The notes: generated from the letters alone by a model not told the origin. A stretch of 64,000 nucleotides of DNA from Denitratimonas yunnanensis (SeqCode) (GCA_026410415.1 JAPMLR010000004.1:62001-126000), one strand, 5' to 3'; positions 8,156 to 18,222 are shown, counted from the first letter of the stretch. Numbers and translations are program-made.

Positions 8156-8561
8156 AGCATCATCCGTGTCTATGTCTTAGTCTTAAAATAGCCCGTGTCA
8201 GCACTTTTGACATCTGGTGCGGCAGGATGGCTGAGCAGGATGCCTCTCCTGCCTCGCAGGCTTGTGGCACTGCAAATGGTTATACCATTTTTCCGGCGGT
8301 GGTGGAATTCATGATGCTCTGCCTATTCTGTGATCTTTGATTTCACCTTGTGCTTCCGGCTCCATGCTCATAAAGGAGCATCTGAGTAAGGCGTCATTCC
8401 GGCGAAAGCCGGAATCCAGATCTTCGGTAAGTCATTGGAAAAGCGAGATCCCGGCTTTTGCCGGGATGACGCTGTGAGACTTGTTTAGACCTTCCTAAAG
8501 TTAAGGTTGCACATAAGCGGAGGTGGTAACGAATCATTCATTACTGACGCACCCTGCTCGT
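8156..8561. other. 406-bp intergenic stretch with a MITE
   Basis: No gene is supported here. It holds the presumed upstream region of the disrupted unknown gene, the 121-bp IS5-like MITE (8375-8495) and about 60 bp before the stop codon of the next minus-strand gene. AT content is higher than in the surrounding core genes. Confidence 0.7.
8375..8495. mobile_element. 121-bp IS5-like MITE containing two perfect hairpins
   Basis: The right end (8480-8495, read inward GGAAGGTCTAAACAAG) closely resembles the IS5 remnant end at 7313-7327. The left end (8375-8390, GGAGCATCTGAGTAAG) matches it at 10 of 16 bases. Both ends abut TAAA (8371-8374 and 8496-8499), a plausible 4-bp target duplication. Inside are two perfect 8-bp-stem hairpins, ATTCCGGC-GAAA-GCCGGAAT (8396-8415) and ATCCCGGC-TTTT-GCCGGGAT (8448-8467). 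No coding capacity. Confidence 0.72.
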
Positions 8562-8933
8562 TCAGGCTGAGGCGTCACGGTTCAGGCGTGCGTGCAGTGC
8601 GTTGAAACCATCGGTGATGTCGAAGTGGAAGTGCCTCTGTTCCTGCCATTCGGAGGCACCTTCCGGTTTCACATCGAACGTCAGCTTGTCGATGAATCGC
8701 TCGTCATACGGAATGAATGACTGCTCGAAGAACCTGAACTCCAGTCCTTCTTCCTCCATCAGCAGTTGCGCGATGAAGTGTTCCAGTGCGACGTGATTGT
8801 CGGTGTCGAGGATCGTCAGGGGATCGGCTTCCGTGCAGTTGCCTTCGCCGATCAGAAGCCAAGGCTCACGGGATTTCAGCCGCTGCGCGATGGATGGGGT
8901 TGATGGGGTGGAGGTTTCGGGTTGGTCGCTCAT
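8562..8933 (-). CDS. Small acidic protein of unknown function
   Basis: A 123-residue, acidic, soluble protein I do not recognise. After a Ser/Thr/Pro-rich head it reads PWLLIGEGNCTEADPLTILDTDNHVALEHFIAQLLMEEE as the likely folded core and ends with a His/Phe-rich stretch (EQRHFHFDITDGFNALHARL). ATG at 8933. It is transcribed away from the tandem-AAA ATPase gene with 161 bp between the starts, so the two may share a control region; a functional link is inference only. Confidence 0.6.
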   Translation of the reverse strand: MSDQPETSTPSTPSIAQRLKSREPWLLIGEGNCTEADPLTILDTDNHVALEHFIAQLLMEEEGLEFRFFEQSFIPYDERFIDKLTFDVKPEGASEWQEQRHFHFDITDGFNALHARLNRDASA

Positions 8934-9094
8934 GTGCGTGTCTGTGTGGTGATGCCCGGCACAGCGTAGGCTTGAAGGCGACATCTGTTGTCGTAGCGCG
9001 TGGTGTGGCCGATGGTGGTTGCGTGCATGCCGTGTGCGACAGCATATGTCGTATCGCAAGAACACAATGTCCTCACCAAGCACGAGGACTGCCC

Positions 9095-11239
9095 ATGTTG
9101 CGCAATCAGAAATCCAATCGTCGCGAGCCGCAGCCGGATATCGCGCCTGTGGCTGTGCCGCAGAAAGTGCCGGTATTCCGGGCGCGGCGGCTGGAAACGG
9201 CGCTGGAGCGCTGTGCCGCCTTGTATGCGGTTCGGATGATGGCGCGCGTTCGTCCTTACGATCAGATTGCCAAGGGCGAGTCCCTGGGCTTGCTGCGGCT
9301 TTCTGGATTGGAGTTGCAAGGCGAGGTCAGGCTGTCGGAGGTTTCGCCCTGGTCAGTGGAACGTGCGCTTGCCAAACAACGTGAACGGCTGGAGGCACGC
9401 GGCGAGCCGGCGATTCCGGCGCTGGATCGCAATATCGAAAAGCTGGGCAAGGCGCTGCGGCTTTCGGGCACCGAGTGCGCGGTGTTGCGCTTGGCCGTGG
9501 TGGCGAAAAGTGTGGACGGTTGCGATGACCTGCTGCAACGCTGGGTTGCCACGCCGATGCAGTTCTTCGCGCTGGTTCACCACGCGCTTGGCAGGCGGGT
9601 GCGTGGCATCGCGACGGCGCTGGGGTCGGGATGCACGCTGCGGCGCATCGGTGTGTTCGGCAGGTTCGATCTGGATCGGCATAACCATCCGCTGGAAATG
9701 CGCGACACCTTGGCGGTCGATCTGTTGTCGCCCTCGTTCGATCTGGAGAGTATCCAGCGCAGCCTGCTGCGACCCGCGCCTGCGGCGGCGCTTTCGTTGG
9801 AGGATTTTTGCCACCAGCCAGAAGCCGCGATGATCGTCAATTACATGGCTTGCGCATTGAAGCGGCGCAGTCGCGGGGTGAATATATTGATCCACGGCGA
9901 TCCGGGAACCGGCAAGACGGAGTTCGTGCGCGCGCTGGCGCTATCGCTCGGAGCACGGCTGGACGAGGTGCCAGTGGAGGACGAAGACCGCGATCCGATT
10001 TCCGGCGAGGTGCGCTTTCGTGCCTACACGCTGGCGCAACGCCTGCTTGCGCGCAATCGCGGGCAGTTGCTTTTGTTCGACGAGGTGGAAGATGTATTCG
10101 GCAGCGGTGGTGCGACGCTGCTCTCGGCGCTGGTGGGCAAGCAAGGGCGCGACCCGGAAAGTCTTGCGAAGGGCTGGATCAATCTGACTCTGGAATCCAA
10201 TTCTGTACCCGCTATATGGGTGTGCAACGACATCCGTGCGGTTGATCCGGCGTATCTGCGGCGTTTCGATCTGGTCGCACAGTTCCGCACACCGCCGCGC
10301 AAGGTGCGTGAGCGTATCGTGGAGCGTTATTTTCCGGATGCGCTGTTGTCTGAAACCGGCGTTGCGGCCTTGAGTGAATTGGAAGCCTTGCCGCCTGCAC
10401 AAATCGAACGTGCCGCCAAGGTGGTGAAGGCGCTGGGCAGCAAGCGTCGCGATGAGCGCGATGCGCAGGCCAAACGCATCGTGGAGATGTCGTTGCGGGC
10501 GATGGGGCATTCCACGGCGAGGAAAACCGCCGGGTTGCCGCCGCATTACGATCCGGCGTTTCTCAATACCGATCGCGATCTTTCCGCGCTGATCGAGGGT
10601 TTGCGTGCCGGGCGGGCGGCGCGGCTGTGTCTGTTCGGGCCGCCCGGCACGGGCAAGACGGCGCTCGGGCATCACCTGGCGCAGGTGCTGGATCGCCCGC
10701 TGCACGTCAAGCGCGCGTCCGATCTGGTGAGCATGTGGGTGGGCGAAACCGAGAAGAATCTGGCGCAGGCGTTTCTGGAGGCGGGCGATGAGGGCGCAAT
10801 CCTGTTGATCGACGAGGCCGACAGTTTTCTTCAGGATCGCAGCCGTGCGCAGCGGAGCTGGGAGGTGAGTCAGGTCAATGAAATGCTGACGCAGATGGAG
10901 GCATTCGAGGGCATTTTCATTGCGTCCACCAATCTGGTCGATTCGCTCGATGCGGCGAGTCTGCGGCGTTTCGATTTCAAGCTGCGTTTCGATTATCTGG
11001 GCGCGGCGCAACGTGTGGCCTTGTTCCGCCGTGTGCTGGACGAGGATGCGCTCGATGCTGCCAGTTTGCATCGGATCGAACGGCTGGATCGCTTTACACC
11101 CGGCGACATGGCGAACGCGCTGCGGCAGTTGCGGGTGTTGGGGCAGGTGCCGGAGATAGGCACGTTGCTGGATCTGGTGGAGGCGGAGTTGCGCCTCAAG
11201 CCGGGCGGGGCGGTGGCGCGCATCGGGTTCGTTCGGTGA
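9095..11239 (+). CDS. Tandem-AAA ATPase of unknown role
   Basis: A 714-residue protein with two AAA modules after a ~260-residue N-terminal region. Module 1: Walker A GDPGTGKT (~269), Walker B LLLFDEVED (~326). Module 2: Walker A GPPGTGKT (~515), Walker B ILLIDEADS (~569), and a second region of homology TNLVDSLDAASLRRFDFK with a likely arginine finger. Module 2 looks like a classical AAA ring ATPase; module 1 is more divergent but keeps its ATP-binding residues. No membrane segment or protease domain is visible. ATG at 9095 with GAGG about 8 bases upstream. The partner or substrate is unknown; the divergent acidic protein is the only obvious neighbour. Confidence 0.88.
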   Translation: MLRNQKSNRREPQPDIAPVAVPQKVPVFRARRLETALERCAALYAVRMMARVRPYDQIAKGESLGLLRLSGLELQGEVRLSEVSPWSVERALAKQRERLEARGEPAIPALDRNIEKLGKALRLSGTECAVLRLAVVAKSVDGCDDLLQRWVATPMQFFALVHHALGRRVRGIATALGSGCTLRRIGVFGRFDLDRHNHPLEMRDTLAVDLLSPSFDLESIQRSLLRPAPAAALSLEDFCHQPEAAMIVNYMACALKRRSRGVNILIHGDPGTGKTEFVRALALSLGARLDEVPVEDEDRDPISGEVRFRAYTLAQRLLARNRGQLLLFDEVEDVFGSGGATLLSALVGKQGRDPESLAKGWINLTLESNSVPAIWVCNDIRAVDPAYLRRFDLVAQFRTPPRKVRERIVERYFPDALLSETGVAALSELEALPPAQIERAAKVVKALGSKRRDERDAQAKRIVEMSLRAMGHSTARKTAGLPPHYDPAFLNTDRDLSALIEGLRAGRAARLCLFGPPGTGKTALGHHLAQVLDRPLHVKRASDLVSMWVGETEKNLAQAFLEAGDEGAILLIDEADSFLQDRSRAQRSWEVSQVNEMLTQMEAFEGIFIASTNLVDSLDAASLRRFDFKLRFDYLGAAQRVALFRRVLDEDALDAASLHRIERLDRFTPGDMANALRQLRVLGQVPEIGTLLDLVEAELRLKPGGAVARIGFVR

Positions 11240-11525
11240 TGCGTGTCAGCAGCACGCCAGCGTGCAGTGCGTGCGAAGTGTGCGATCGCGTGTGATGGGT
11301 GGAAGCACAACAGTGCGGCGTGGACGGTGATGAGGCAGTTCAGGGTAATGTGTGTGAGGGCCGACGGCAGTGCGTGGCGGACGATTTCGGCAACGCGTTC
11401 GTCGTCGCAGGGAATGTCCGGATGTTCGGCGAGACAGGGCGCCATCACGAGGGCTGCCGTGGCGGATGCCCGGTTCGCCATCCGCTATCATGAGGGGCTG
11501 TTCCAAACGGACATCGGACAAGCAC

Positions 11526-12305
11526 ATGCGGGTACTGGTCAGCAACGACGACGGGGTGGATGCGCCGGGCATCAAGGTATTGGCCCGCGGGTTGCGCGAG
11601 GCCGGACACGAGGTGGTCACCGTTGCGCCGGATCGGGATCGCTCCGGGGCGTCGAATTCGTTGACGCTGGATCGCCCGTTGCGGGTGCGGGAGGTCGATG
11701 GCGACACGTGGTGCGTGGTCGGCACGCCGACCGATTGCGTGCATCTGGCGCTGGCCGGGCTGCTCGACGTGGAGCCGGACATCGTGGTGTCGGGCATCAA
11801 CACGCACGCCAACCTCGGCGACGACGTGATTTATTCGGGTACCGTGGCGGCGGCGATGGAAGGGCGCTTTCTCGGATTGCCGGCGATCGCGATGTCGCTG
11901 GTGCAACAGGGTGAGGCGCAGAGCCATTACGCTACCGCTGCGCGCGTCGCAGTGGAGCTGACGGCGCGTCTGCTGGTCGATCCGCTGCCGGCCAATACCA
12001 TTCTCAACGTGAACGTGCCGAATGTGGCGTATGAGGATCTGCGCGGTTTCGAGGTGACGCGTCTAGGCAACCGCCATCGTGCCGAGCGCTGCATCCCGCA
12101 GGAGGACCCGCGCGGGCGGCGCATCTGGTGGATCGGCATGGCCGGGCCGGAGCAGGACGCCGGACCGGGCACGGATTTCCATGCCATTCGCTCGCGTTGC
12201 GTTGCGATCACGCCGATCCATGTCGATCTCACCCGTTATCAGGCGTTGGAGAAGGTGGCGGGCTGGGTCGAAGGCTTGACCGCCGCGATGGAGTTGTCGC
12301 GGTGA
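11526..12305 (+). CDS. surE: 5'/3'-nucleotidase SurE
   Basis: A 259-residue survival protein that dephosphorylates nucleoside monophosphates in the cytoplasm. It begins with the metal site [10 protein letters not shown] (Asp8, Asp9) and contains [14 protein letters not shown] and [26 protein letters not shown], the two signature stretches. ATG 11526 follows GGACAAGCAC. Its stop shares a base with the pcm start (TGATG), beginning a surE-pcm-yqaA-nlpD operon. Confidence 0.97.
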   Translation: MRVLVSNDDGVDAPGIKVLARGLREAGHEVVTVAPDRDRSGASNSLTLDRPLRVREVDGDTWCVVGTPTDCVHLALAGLLDVEPDIVVSGINTHANLGDDVIYSGTVAAAMEGRFLGLPAIAMSLVQQGEAQSHYATAARVAVELTARLLVDPLPANTILNVNVPNVAYEDLRGFEVTRLGNRHRAERCIPQEDPRGRRIWWIGMAGPEQDAGPGTDFHAIRSRCVAITPIHVDLTRYQALEKVAGWVEGLTAAMELSR

Positions 12306-12979
12306 TGCGAGCCCGTTTGTCGCCGGAAGCCAGTGGCGTGGGAATGACCTCGCAGCGCGCCCGCGAGCGGCTGGTGGAAAACCTGCGTCGCAACGACATT
12401 CGCGATGAGCGCGTGCTTGAAACGATGCGTAACGTGCCGCGTCACCTTTTCATCGACGAAGCATTGGCCAGCCGCGCATACGAAGACACGGCCTTGCCCA
12501 TCGGACGCGGCCAGACGATTTCCCAGCCGTGGGTGGTGGCGCGCATGACCGAGGCGCTGCTTGAGGCCGGCGTGCGTGGCAACGTGCTGGAAATCGGCAC
12601 CGGCTCGGGCTATCAGGCGGCGGTGTTGTCGCAGCTGGTGGAGCATGTTTATACCGTCGAGCGCATCGACGAATTGCAACGCGCCGCGCGCCGCTGTTTC
12701 CGCAAGCTGGGCTATCGCAACATCCATTGCCGCTACAGCGATGGCCGCATCGGATGGGCCGAGCATGCGCCCTACGATGGCATCCTCGTCACGGCGGCTG
12801 CCAGCGCGTTCGATCCAGAGCTCCTGCGTCAGCTCTCGCCGCGTGGCGTGTTGGTGGCGCCGGTGGGCGAAGCGGGTGGGGTGCAGCAGTTGATGCGTTG
12901 GCGCGCCGACAACGACGGCTGGCAGCCGGAGGTGCTCGGTGCGGTGTCGTTCGTGCCGCTGCTGGGAGGCACGGCGTGA
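12305..12979 (+). CDS. pcm: Protein-L-isoaspartate O-methyltransferase
   Basis: A 224-residue enzyme that methylates isoaspartyl residues in aged proteins using SAM, starting their repair. The SAM motif [12 protein letters not shown] spans about 95-106, and [14 protein letters not shown] (68-81) is typical of the family. An internal Met14 is an alternative start; 12305 is preferred because it overlaps the surE stop. The stop overlaps the GTG of the next gene. Confidence 0.95.
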   Translation: MRARLSPEASGVGMTSQRARERLVENLRRNDIRDERVLETMRNVPRHLFIDEALASRAYEDTALPIGRGQTISQPWVVARMTEALLEAGVRGNVLEIGTGSGYQAAVLSQLVEHVYTVERIDELQRAARRCFRKLGYRNIHCRYSDGRIGWAEHAPYDGILVTAAASAFDPELLRQLSPRGVLVAPVGEAGGVQQLMRWRADNDGWQPEVLGAVSFVPLLGGTA

Positions 12980-13569
12980 AGATTTTTGCACCGTTGTACG
13001 AGCGCATGCTGGGCTGGTCGCGGCATCGTCACGCGCCGGCGCTGTTGGGCGGGGTGAGCTTTTTCGAAGCCATCGTGTTTCCGATTCCGCCCGAAGTGAT
13101 GCTTGCGCCGATGTCGCTGGCGGAGCCGAAGCGGGCGTACTGGTTCGCCACGATCAGCCTGGTGGCCTCGATGCTGGGCATGTTCGTGGGCTATGCGATC
13201 GGGCATTTCGCGATCGAACTGGCGATGCCTCTGCTGGAGCGGTTCGGTTATGCCGCGCAGTTCGAGGAGATCAAGCGACAGGCAGCGGAGAATGGCTTCT
13301 GGCTGCTGTTGCTGGCCGGTTTCACGCCGGTGCCGTTCAAGGTGTTCACATTGGCGTCCGGTGCGATCGGGATGCCGCTGCTGCCGTTCTTTTTCGGTGC
13401 GTTGATCGGGCGTGGCAAGCGGGTGTTCCTGGTGGCGTGGGCGATCCGGCTCGGCGGGGCGAAAGCCGAAGCGATGCTGCGCAAGCACATTGAACCGATA
13501 GGATGGGTCGCACTGGTATTGCTGGTGGGCGCGATCGCTTACCTGGTCTTTTCCGGAGGAAGCGCATGA
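12976..13569 (+). CDS. YqaA/DedA-like inner membrane protein
   Basis: A 197-residue integral membrane protein with about four hydrophobic helices, of the YqaA branch of SNARE-associated/DedA proteins. Visible features are [17 protein letters not shown] near the N-terminus, GYAIGHF and [20 protein letters not shown], the proline-containing re-entrant type motif of the family. GTG start at 12976 overlaps the pcm stop (GTGA), and its own stop overlaps the nlpD start (ATGA). Likely lipid- or ion-transport related, as for relatives. Confidence 0.88.
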   Translation: MKIFAPLYERMLGWSRHRHAPALLGGVSFFEAIVFPIPPEVMLAPMSLAEPKRAYWFATISLVASMLGMFVGYAIGHFAIELAMPLLERFGYAAQFEEIKRQAAENGFWLLLLAGFTPVPFKVFTLASGAIGMPLLPFFFGALIGRGKRVFLVAWAIRLGGAKAEAMLRKHIEPIGWVALVLLVGAIAYLVFSGGSA

Positions 13570-14543
13570 GATTGCATCGGGCCGTGTGGATATTGCTGAT
13601 GCCGGCACTGATTGCCGGTTGCGGCGTGCGTCCGCGTACGGTGGTGAAGCAGGATCCAGGCGTGGTCAACACCTCGGGCGCGTCGTCGTCACGCACCGCG
13701 ACTGCGACACGCGACCATGTGGTGGTGCGAGGAGACACGCTCTACGGCATCGCGTTCCGCAACTCACTGGATTACCGCGACGTGGCGCGCTGGAACGGCA
13801 TCGCGTCGCCGTACACCATTTATCCGGGGCAACGTCTGCGTCTGGCGCCACCTGAATCGGTCGCCGCGACGCGTCAACACGCGACCCGGCAGCAGCCGGC
13901 AACGTCGAGCCGACCGCCCACTGCGACAGCGGCTGCCACGCCATCGACACGTCCCGCGACCAGTCAGACCAAGCCCGCAAGCTCGACCCCGCAGGCGCCG
14001 TCCACGTCAACATCGACGGCTTCCAGCACCACGGTGTCGGCCACGCAGCCAGCCACGTCGATGCCGCCGGCAGCACCTGCCGCGCCGGTGTCCTCGACAC
14101 CGGCGACGACGCGCACCTCAGGTGCCGCGACAACCCCCATCGTGGCAACCGGTGGCAGTCGCACGGTCGAAGGCATCAGCTGGCGATGGCCGACGAGCGG
14201 GCAGATCATCAGTCGCTTCGTGGGCGGTGAGCCGACCCGGCAGGGCATCGGGGTCGCCGGCAACGCCGGGCAGGCCGTCGTGGCCACCGCCGACGGCGAG
14301 GTGGTGTATTCGGGATCGGGACTCATCGGCTACGGCGAACTGATCATCGTGCGCCATTCCGATACATTCCTTTCCGCCTATGGCCACAATCGCCAGCGTC
14401 TGGTCAGCGAGGGGCAGAAAGTGAAGGCTGGCCAGCAGATCGCCGAAATGGGGCGCAGCGGCGCCAGTCGCGACATGCTGCATTTCGAGATCCGCAAGAA
14501 CGGCAAGCCGGTCGATCCGTTGCCGTTCCTGCCGGCGCGCTGA
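13566..14543 (+). CDS. nlpD: NlpD-type lipoprotein with LysM and degenerate LytM domain
   Basis: A 325-residue envelope protein. The signal peptide ends at a lipobox (IAGC, Cys19). A LysM domain (52-95, HVVVRGDTLYGIA) binds peptidoglycan. A long Thr/Pro/Ala/Ser linker (~100-200) leads to a C-terminal M23/LytM domain. The catalytic metal ligands are lost: the first-motif His and Asp are absent (RQGIGVAGNAG) and the second motif reads MLHFE instead of HLHFE. That fits an amidase activator as known for NlpD rather than an active hydrolase. Last gene of the surE operon; rpoS, its neighbour in enterobacteria, does not follow. Confidence 0.93.
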   Translation: MRLHRAVWILLMPALIAGCGVRPRTVVKQDPGVVNTSGASSSRTATATRDHVVVRGDTLYGIAFRNSLDYRDVARWNGIASPYTIYPGQRLRLAPPESVAATRQHATRQQPATSSRPPTATAAATPSTRPATSQTKPASSTPQAPSTSTSTASSTTVSATQPATSMPPAAPAAPVSSTPATTRTSGAATTPIVATGGSRTVEGISWRWPTSGQIISRFVGGEPTRQGIGVAGNAGQAVVATADGEVVYSGSGLIGYGELIIVRHSDTFLSAYGHNRQRLVSEGQKVKAGQQIAEMGRSGASRDMLHFEIRKNGKPVDPLPFLPAR

Positions 14544-14569
14544 GCCCGTGCCCGTACATGAATCCGCAG

Positions 14570-14589
14570 GTCGGGGCTGCGACCCCGAC
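14570..14589. repeat. Single REP-like hairpin between nlpD and fabI
   Basis: GTCGGGG-CTGCGA-CCCCGAC forms a perfect 7-bp stem with a 6-base loop and resembles the units at 4278-4360. It lies between convergent genes and might end transcription from both sides, although no T-run follows. Confidence 0.75.
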
Positions 14590-14597
14590 GCAAGGAT

Positions 14598-15383
14598 TCA
14601 ATCCAGGCCCGTCATGCCGAGGATGTTGTAGCCGCAATCCACGTAGGTCACCTCACCGGTGACACCGGCGGCGAGGTCCGAACACAGGAACGCGCCGACG
14701 TTGCCGACATCTTCGATGGTGACATTGCGCCGCAGCGGTGCCTGTTCTTCGACGTGGGTGAGCATTTTGCGCAGATTGCCCACACCCGAGGCGGCGAGTG
14801 TCTTGATCGGGCCGGCGGAAATGGCGTTGACGCGAGTGCCTTCCGGACCGAGGTTCATCGCCAGATAACGCACGGCCGATTCCAGTGCGGCCTTGGCGAC
14901 GCCCATGACGTTGTAGTTCGGCAGCGCCTTGACCGAGCCCAGGTAGGTCAGCGTCAGGATCGATCCATTGCGCCCCTGCATCATCGGCCGCGCGGCCTTG
15001 GCGAGTGCTGCGAGGCTGTAGGCCGACACGTCGAGTGCAATGCCGAAGCTTTCGCGGGTGAGGTTGTCGATGAAACCGCCATCCAGCGTCTCGCGCGGGG
15101 CAAAACCCACCGAGTGGACGAGGATGTCGAAGCCGTCCCAGCGCTCGCGGAGCGCGGAGAACACCGCGTCGATCTGGGCATCGTCGGCGACGTCCAGCGG
15201 CAGGACGATATCCGAACCGTATTCCGCCGCCGCTTCTTCGACGCGCGACTTCAGTTTGTCGTTCTGATAGGTGAACGCCAGTTCCGCGCCTTCGCGGCGC
15301 ATTGCCTCGGCGATGCCGTTGGCGATGGAGCGCTGGCTGGCGATGCCGACGATCAGGGCGCGTTTGCCTGCAAGAAAACCCAT
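14598..15383 (-). CDS. fabI: Enoyl-ACP reductase FabI
   Basis: A 261-residue NADH-dependent short-chain reductase that completes each fatty-acid elongation cycle. It begins [20 protein letters not shown], the FabI-specific cofactor loop. Tyr147, Tyr157 and Lys164 form the Y-x6-K active site of the family, and HSVGFAP (90-96) carries the glycine equivalent to the triclosan-contact Gly93. Length is standard. A lone gene, convergent with nlpD. Confidence 0.96.
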   Translation of the reverse strand: MGFLAGKRALIVGIASQRSIANGIAEAMRREGAELAFTYQNDKLKSRVEEAAAEYGSDIVLPLDVADDAQIDAVFSALRERWDGFDILVHSVGFAPRETLDGGFIDNLTRESFGIALDVSAYSLAALAKAARPMMQGRNGSILTLTYLGSVKALPNYNVMGVAKAALESAVRYLAMNLGPEGTRVNAISAGPIKTLAASGVGNLRKMLTHVEEQAPLRRNVTIEDVGNVGAFLCSDLAAGVTGEVTYVDCGYNILGMTGLD

Positions 15384-15528
15384 GTGTGCTGTCTCCTGGA
15401 ACGAGCGCAGGACGAGCCTGCGTGGTGGTCGGGGAAAGATGGCGAAGTGTGATGCCTGATAGGCCGGCGCGCCAGTCTGGCCTTGCCGTCGTGCCGCGCG
15501 CTGGCTGCGCTCGACGGGATGGATTCGA

Positions 15529-16719
15529 TCAGGGCACCAGGCGCAGCCGCTGGCCGGGACGAAGCACGGAGCGTCCTGTCAGGCCATTGAGTTGGAACAA
15601 GGTCTGCAACTTCACGCCGTTGCGCTTCGCGATGGCGCCGAGGGTGTCGCCGCGCCGCACGACGTAAACGTCCGAGGACGTGCTGCCGATTTCCGGTGGA
15701 GGCGTTGCCGGTGGCAACGCCTCGATCGCGAGCCGATCAGCCAGAGACAACGGCGCGAGCAAGTCACGCGGGGCGTTGTTCGCGATGAACCCCTTGCGGA
15801 ATGCGGGATTGAGTGTCGCGAGAATGTCGCGTGGCACGTCCTGGCGCTCGGCGAGCGCGGCCAACGAAGATTGACCTGGTGGCAGGCGCACGGGGACCAG
15901 AGGGTCGATCGTCTCCGTCGAAACCGGTATGCCGAATCGTTCCGGCTGACCGAGCAGGCACGCGAGCGCCTTCAGTTTGGCGAGGTGTTCGAAGGTGGTG
16001 TCGGGCAGGCCGCTGGGCTCCCGCTCGAACAGCGAGAACGCAACGTCGGGCCGGGTGTCCACCAGCCGTTGCAGGCGCTGCGGCCCGGCATTGAACGCCG
16101 CAGTGGCCAGCTTCCAGTCGCCGAATCGATTGTGCATCTGCGCCAGATAGCGCATGGCTGCGCCGGTGGAGGCCAGCGCGTCCATCCGGCCGTCGTAGGC
16201 CGGGGTCACCGGCAAACCGAGAAAGCTCGCGGTGGATCGGCCGAACTGCCACAAGCCGACGTGGTCGCCAGCACCGCGCGCATCGGGCCGGTACCAGCTT
16301 TCGGCGATGGGCAGCAGCGCGTATTCGCCGGGCAGGCGATAGCGATCCAGTTCGTCCAGCACCAGTGCCATGAACGGCGCGATGGTGTCGATCTGGTTGG
16401 CAAAGCGTTGCGGAGATCCGGCATAGCGCCCTTGCCAGTGACGCACGCGGGGATGATCGACGCAGGGCAGGTCGACCATGCGTTCGCGCAGGCGCTGAAG
16501 GACTTGTGCTGCCGAGGTTGGCGGTGCCGGCTCTGGCGAGATGTGGACGTAAGGGTTTTCCGCGACTGGTGCGGCGGAAGGCTGCGCTGCCGAGTCACTG
16601 CGAGGAGTCGGTGGTGTTGCGGTTGGGGCAGGCTCGGTGGGCGGACGCAACGGCTGAGATTGGCAGCCGATGAGGGCCAGCACGGCCAGTGCCGCGAACA
16701 GTCGAAGCGCCGCGTTCAT
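15529..16719 (-). CDS. mltD: Membrane-bound lytic murein transglycosylase MltD, one LysM
   Basis: A 396-residue lipoprotein (lipobox LIGC, Cys19) that cleaves peptidoglycan glycan strands from the periplasmic face. The SLT-type catalytic Glu140 lies in [15 protein letters not shown], followed by [10 protein letters not shown] and ATAAFNAGP. Only one C-terminal LysM domain is present (about 350-394, [16 protein letters not shown]), whereas the E. coli protein has two. The start at 16719 overlaps the gloB stop (ATGA), so it is coupled to gloB. Confidence 0.94.
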   Translation of the reverse strand: MNAALRLFAALAVLALIGCQSQPLRPPTEPAPTATPPTPRSDSAAQPSAAPVAENPYVHISPEPAPPTSAAQVLQRLRERMVDLPCVDHPRVRHWQGRYAGSPQRFANQIDTIAPFMALVLDELDRYRLPGEYALLPIAESWYRPDARGAGDHVGLWQFGRSTASFLGLPVTPAYDGRMDALASTGAAMRYLAQMHNRFGDWKLATAAFNAGPQRLQRLVDTRPDVAFSLFEREPSGLPDTTFEHLAKLKALACLLGQPERFGIPVSTETIDPLVPVRLPPGQSSLAALAERQDVPRDILATLNPAFRKGFIANNAPRDLLAPLSLADRLAIEALPPATPPPEIGSTSSDVYVVRRGDTLGAIAKRNGVKLQTLFQLNGLTGRSVLRPGQRLRLVP

Positions 16720-17489
16720 GGGGCGACGAAACCGTCTTTCCAGCGTCGCAGCGCGGCGAAGGTGTCCAGCGCGTCCGATGCCTGTGATCCGCACTGCGCG
16801 GCAACGCTGGCGGCAACCTGCGGGTCGTCGCAACGCAGGAAAGGATTGGTGGCCAGTTCGGTGGCGAGCAAAACCGGCAGCGTCGGGCGCTTCAGCGCGC
16901 GGGCGGCGCGGGCCTGTCCGATGCGATGGGCCAGTGCGGGATTGGTCGGATCGACCACCTGCGCAAAGGCCGCATTGGCGAGGGTGTATTCGTGGCCGCA
17001 ACACAGCTGCAGATCTCCCGGCAACGCGGCGATTCGCTGCAGCGAATCGAACATCTGCGCTGGCGAACCCTCGAACAGTCGGCCGCAGCCCAGACTGAAA
17101 AGCGTGTCGCCAGTGAACACCACACCTTCTCCGACGTAGACGATGTGAGTCAGTGTGTGCCCGGGAACCTGCATCACGGTGAAGCGCAGACCGGCAGCCG
17201 GCAGGTCGACCGCGTCGCCCTCGCCGACGCGGCTGCTCGCGCAATCGATGCGCATGTCCTCGGGGGCGTACACCGGTACCCCGCACCGTTCGGCCAGTTC
17301 CGCCGCCGCACCGATATGGTCGGCATGGTGGTGGGTCAGAAGAATCGCGCACGGGCGCAGGCCCTGTTCCATCGCTGTCAGCACCGGCGCGGCTTCGCCG
17401 GGGTCGACGACCACTGCGCGGCCGTTCGCGCCGGCCAGCGTCCAGATGTAGTTGTCGCGCAGCGCGGGCAGGGCAGTAGGGGAAGGCAT
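16716..17489 (-). CDS. gloB: Hydroxyacylglutathione hydrolase (glyoxalase II)
   Basis: A 257-residue metallo-beta-lactamase-fold enzyme that hydrolyses S-lactoylglutathione in methylglyoxal detoxification. The metal-binding THHHADH spans 52-58, followed by PGHTLTH, FTGDTLF and CCGHEYT, the remaining ligand segments. ATG at 17489 is preferred over the upstream 17537 because the family begins near LPALRDNY. Divergent from the methyltransferase/rnhA/dnaQ block, an order also known from enterobacteria. Confidence 0.96.
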   Translation of the reverse strand: MPSPTALPALRDNYIWTLAGANGRAVVVDPGEAAPVLTAMEQGLRPCAILLTHHHADHIGAAAELAERCGVPVYAPEDMRIDCASSRVGEGDAVDLPAAGLRFTVMQVPGHTLTHIVYVGEGVVFTGDTLFSLGCGRLFEGSPAQMFDSLQRIAALPGDLQLCCGHEYTLANAAFAQVVDPTNPALAHRIGQARAARALKRPTLPVLLATELATNPFLRCDDPQVAASVAAQCGSQASDALDTFAALRRWKDGFVAP

Positions 17490-17535
17490 CGGTGGCGGGG
17501 TAAACTGGGCATCGATTGCTTTTAGCGCGCGAACC

Positions 17536-18222
17536 ATGCCGGCAGCTTCCCCACCGCGTCAACCAGATCGTCCGCTTGCGTGGTTCGATACGCCACAGGG
17601 CAGGGCCGTACTGGCGGATGAGCACGGGTTGCTGATGCCGCTGTTGGTGCGCTGTCCCGGCAGTCGGGTCTGCCATGTCCTGCCAACGGCCAATGCCGCC
17701 GCTCATGCGCCACCGATGCTGATGCCGAATTCCGACCGGTTGTGGTGCGACGCCGAAGGCTGGCATGCCGGTGAGGAGCCGGCGCGGGATATCCCCGGCG
17801 TGCCAGCGCACAGCGTCGATCTGGTGGTGGCCATGCATGTCGTCGGGACCCTGCCCGAACCGCTGCCGCGGTTGGCGGCGATCCAGCGCATGCTGGCCCC
17901 CGGCGGCACGGTTTTCTTCGTCGAGTTCAATCCCTGGGGACCATACCGCCGGCAGTGGCGCGATCTCGGCATGGACGCGATGCCGTTGCGACGCCTGCGC
18001 GCGCTGGTTGACGGGTGCGGCCTGGAGGTCGGGGCGAGTTATGCGCTGCGCCCGCGCACGTCGTCTGATTCCAGTGGCATGTTGCTGCGCCACAACTGGC
18101 GCTTGCCCGCGTGGTTGCCATTCCGTGCCTATGTCATCCGTGCCCGCAAACCCGAACCGGGAATGACCTTGGCGGGAGGCAAGGCCCTGTCTTCTGCCCT
18201 GATTCAAGCGCCGAACGCATGA
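17536..18222 (+). CDS. YafS-like SAM-dependent methyltransferase
   Basis: A 228-residue class I methyltransferase-like protein. The central segment [32 protein letters not shown], followed by [21 protein letters not shown], corresponds to motifs II/III of methyltransferases with a conserved PWG. The usual GxGxG nucleotide motif at the N-terminus is weak. Position between gloB and rnhA matches E. coli yafS, whose substrate I do not know. The stop overlaps the rnhA start. Confidence 0.78.
   Translation: MPAASPPRQPDRPLAWFDTPQGRAVLADEHGLLMPLLVRCPGSRVCHVLPTANAAAHAPPMLMPNSDRLWCDAEGWHAGEEPARDIPGVPAHSVDLVVAMHVVGTLPEPLPRLAAIQRMLAPGGTVFFVEFNPWGPYRRQWRDLGMDAMPLRRLRALVDGCGLEVGASYALRPRTSSDSSGMLLRHNWRLPAWLPFRAYVIRARKPEPGMTLAGGKALSSALIQAPNA

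Noticed and set aside
10993..11481. Minus-strand frame between the AAA ATPase and surE ([15 protein letters not shown]...)
   Set aside because: The segment outside the ATPase gene looks protein-like and GC3 is moderately high, but it must overlap the ATPase 3' end by ~250 bp in antisense and has no recognisable homology, so it is left out.
14570..14589. Possible riboswitch or leader at the hairpin after nlpD
   Set aside because: It lies between two convergent genes, so it is not in a 5' leader; a REP-like/terminator reading is simpler.
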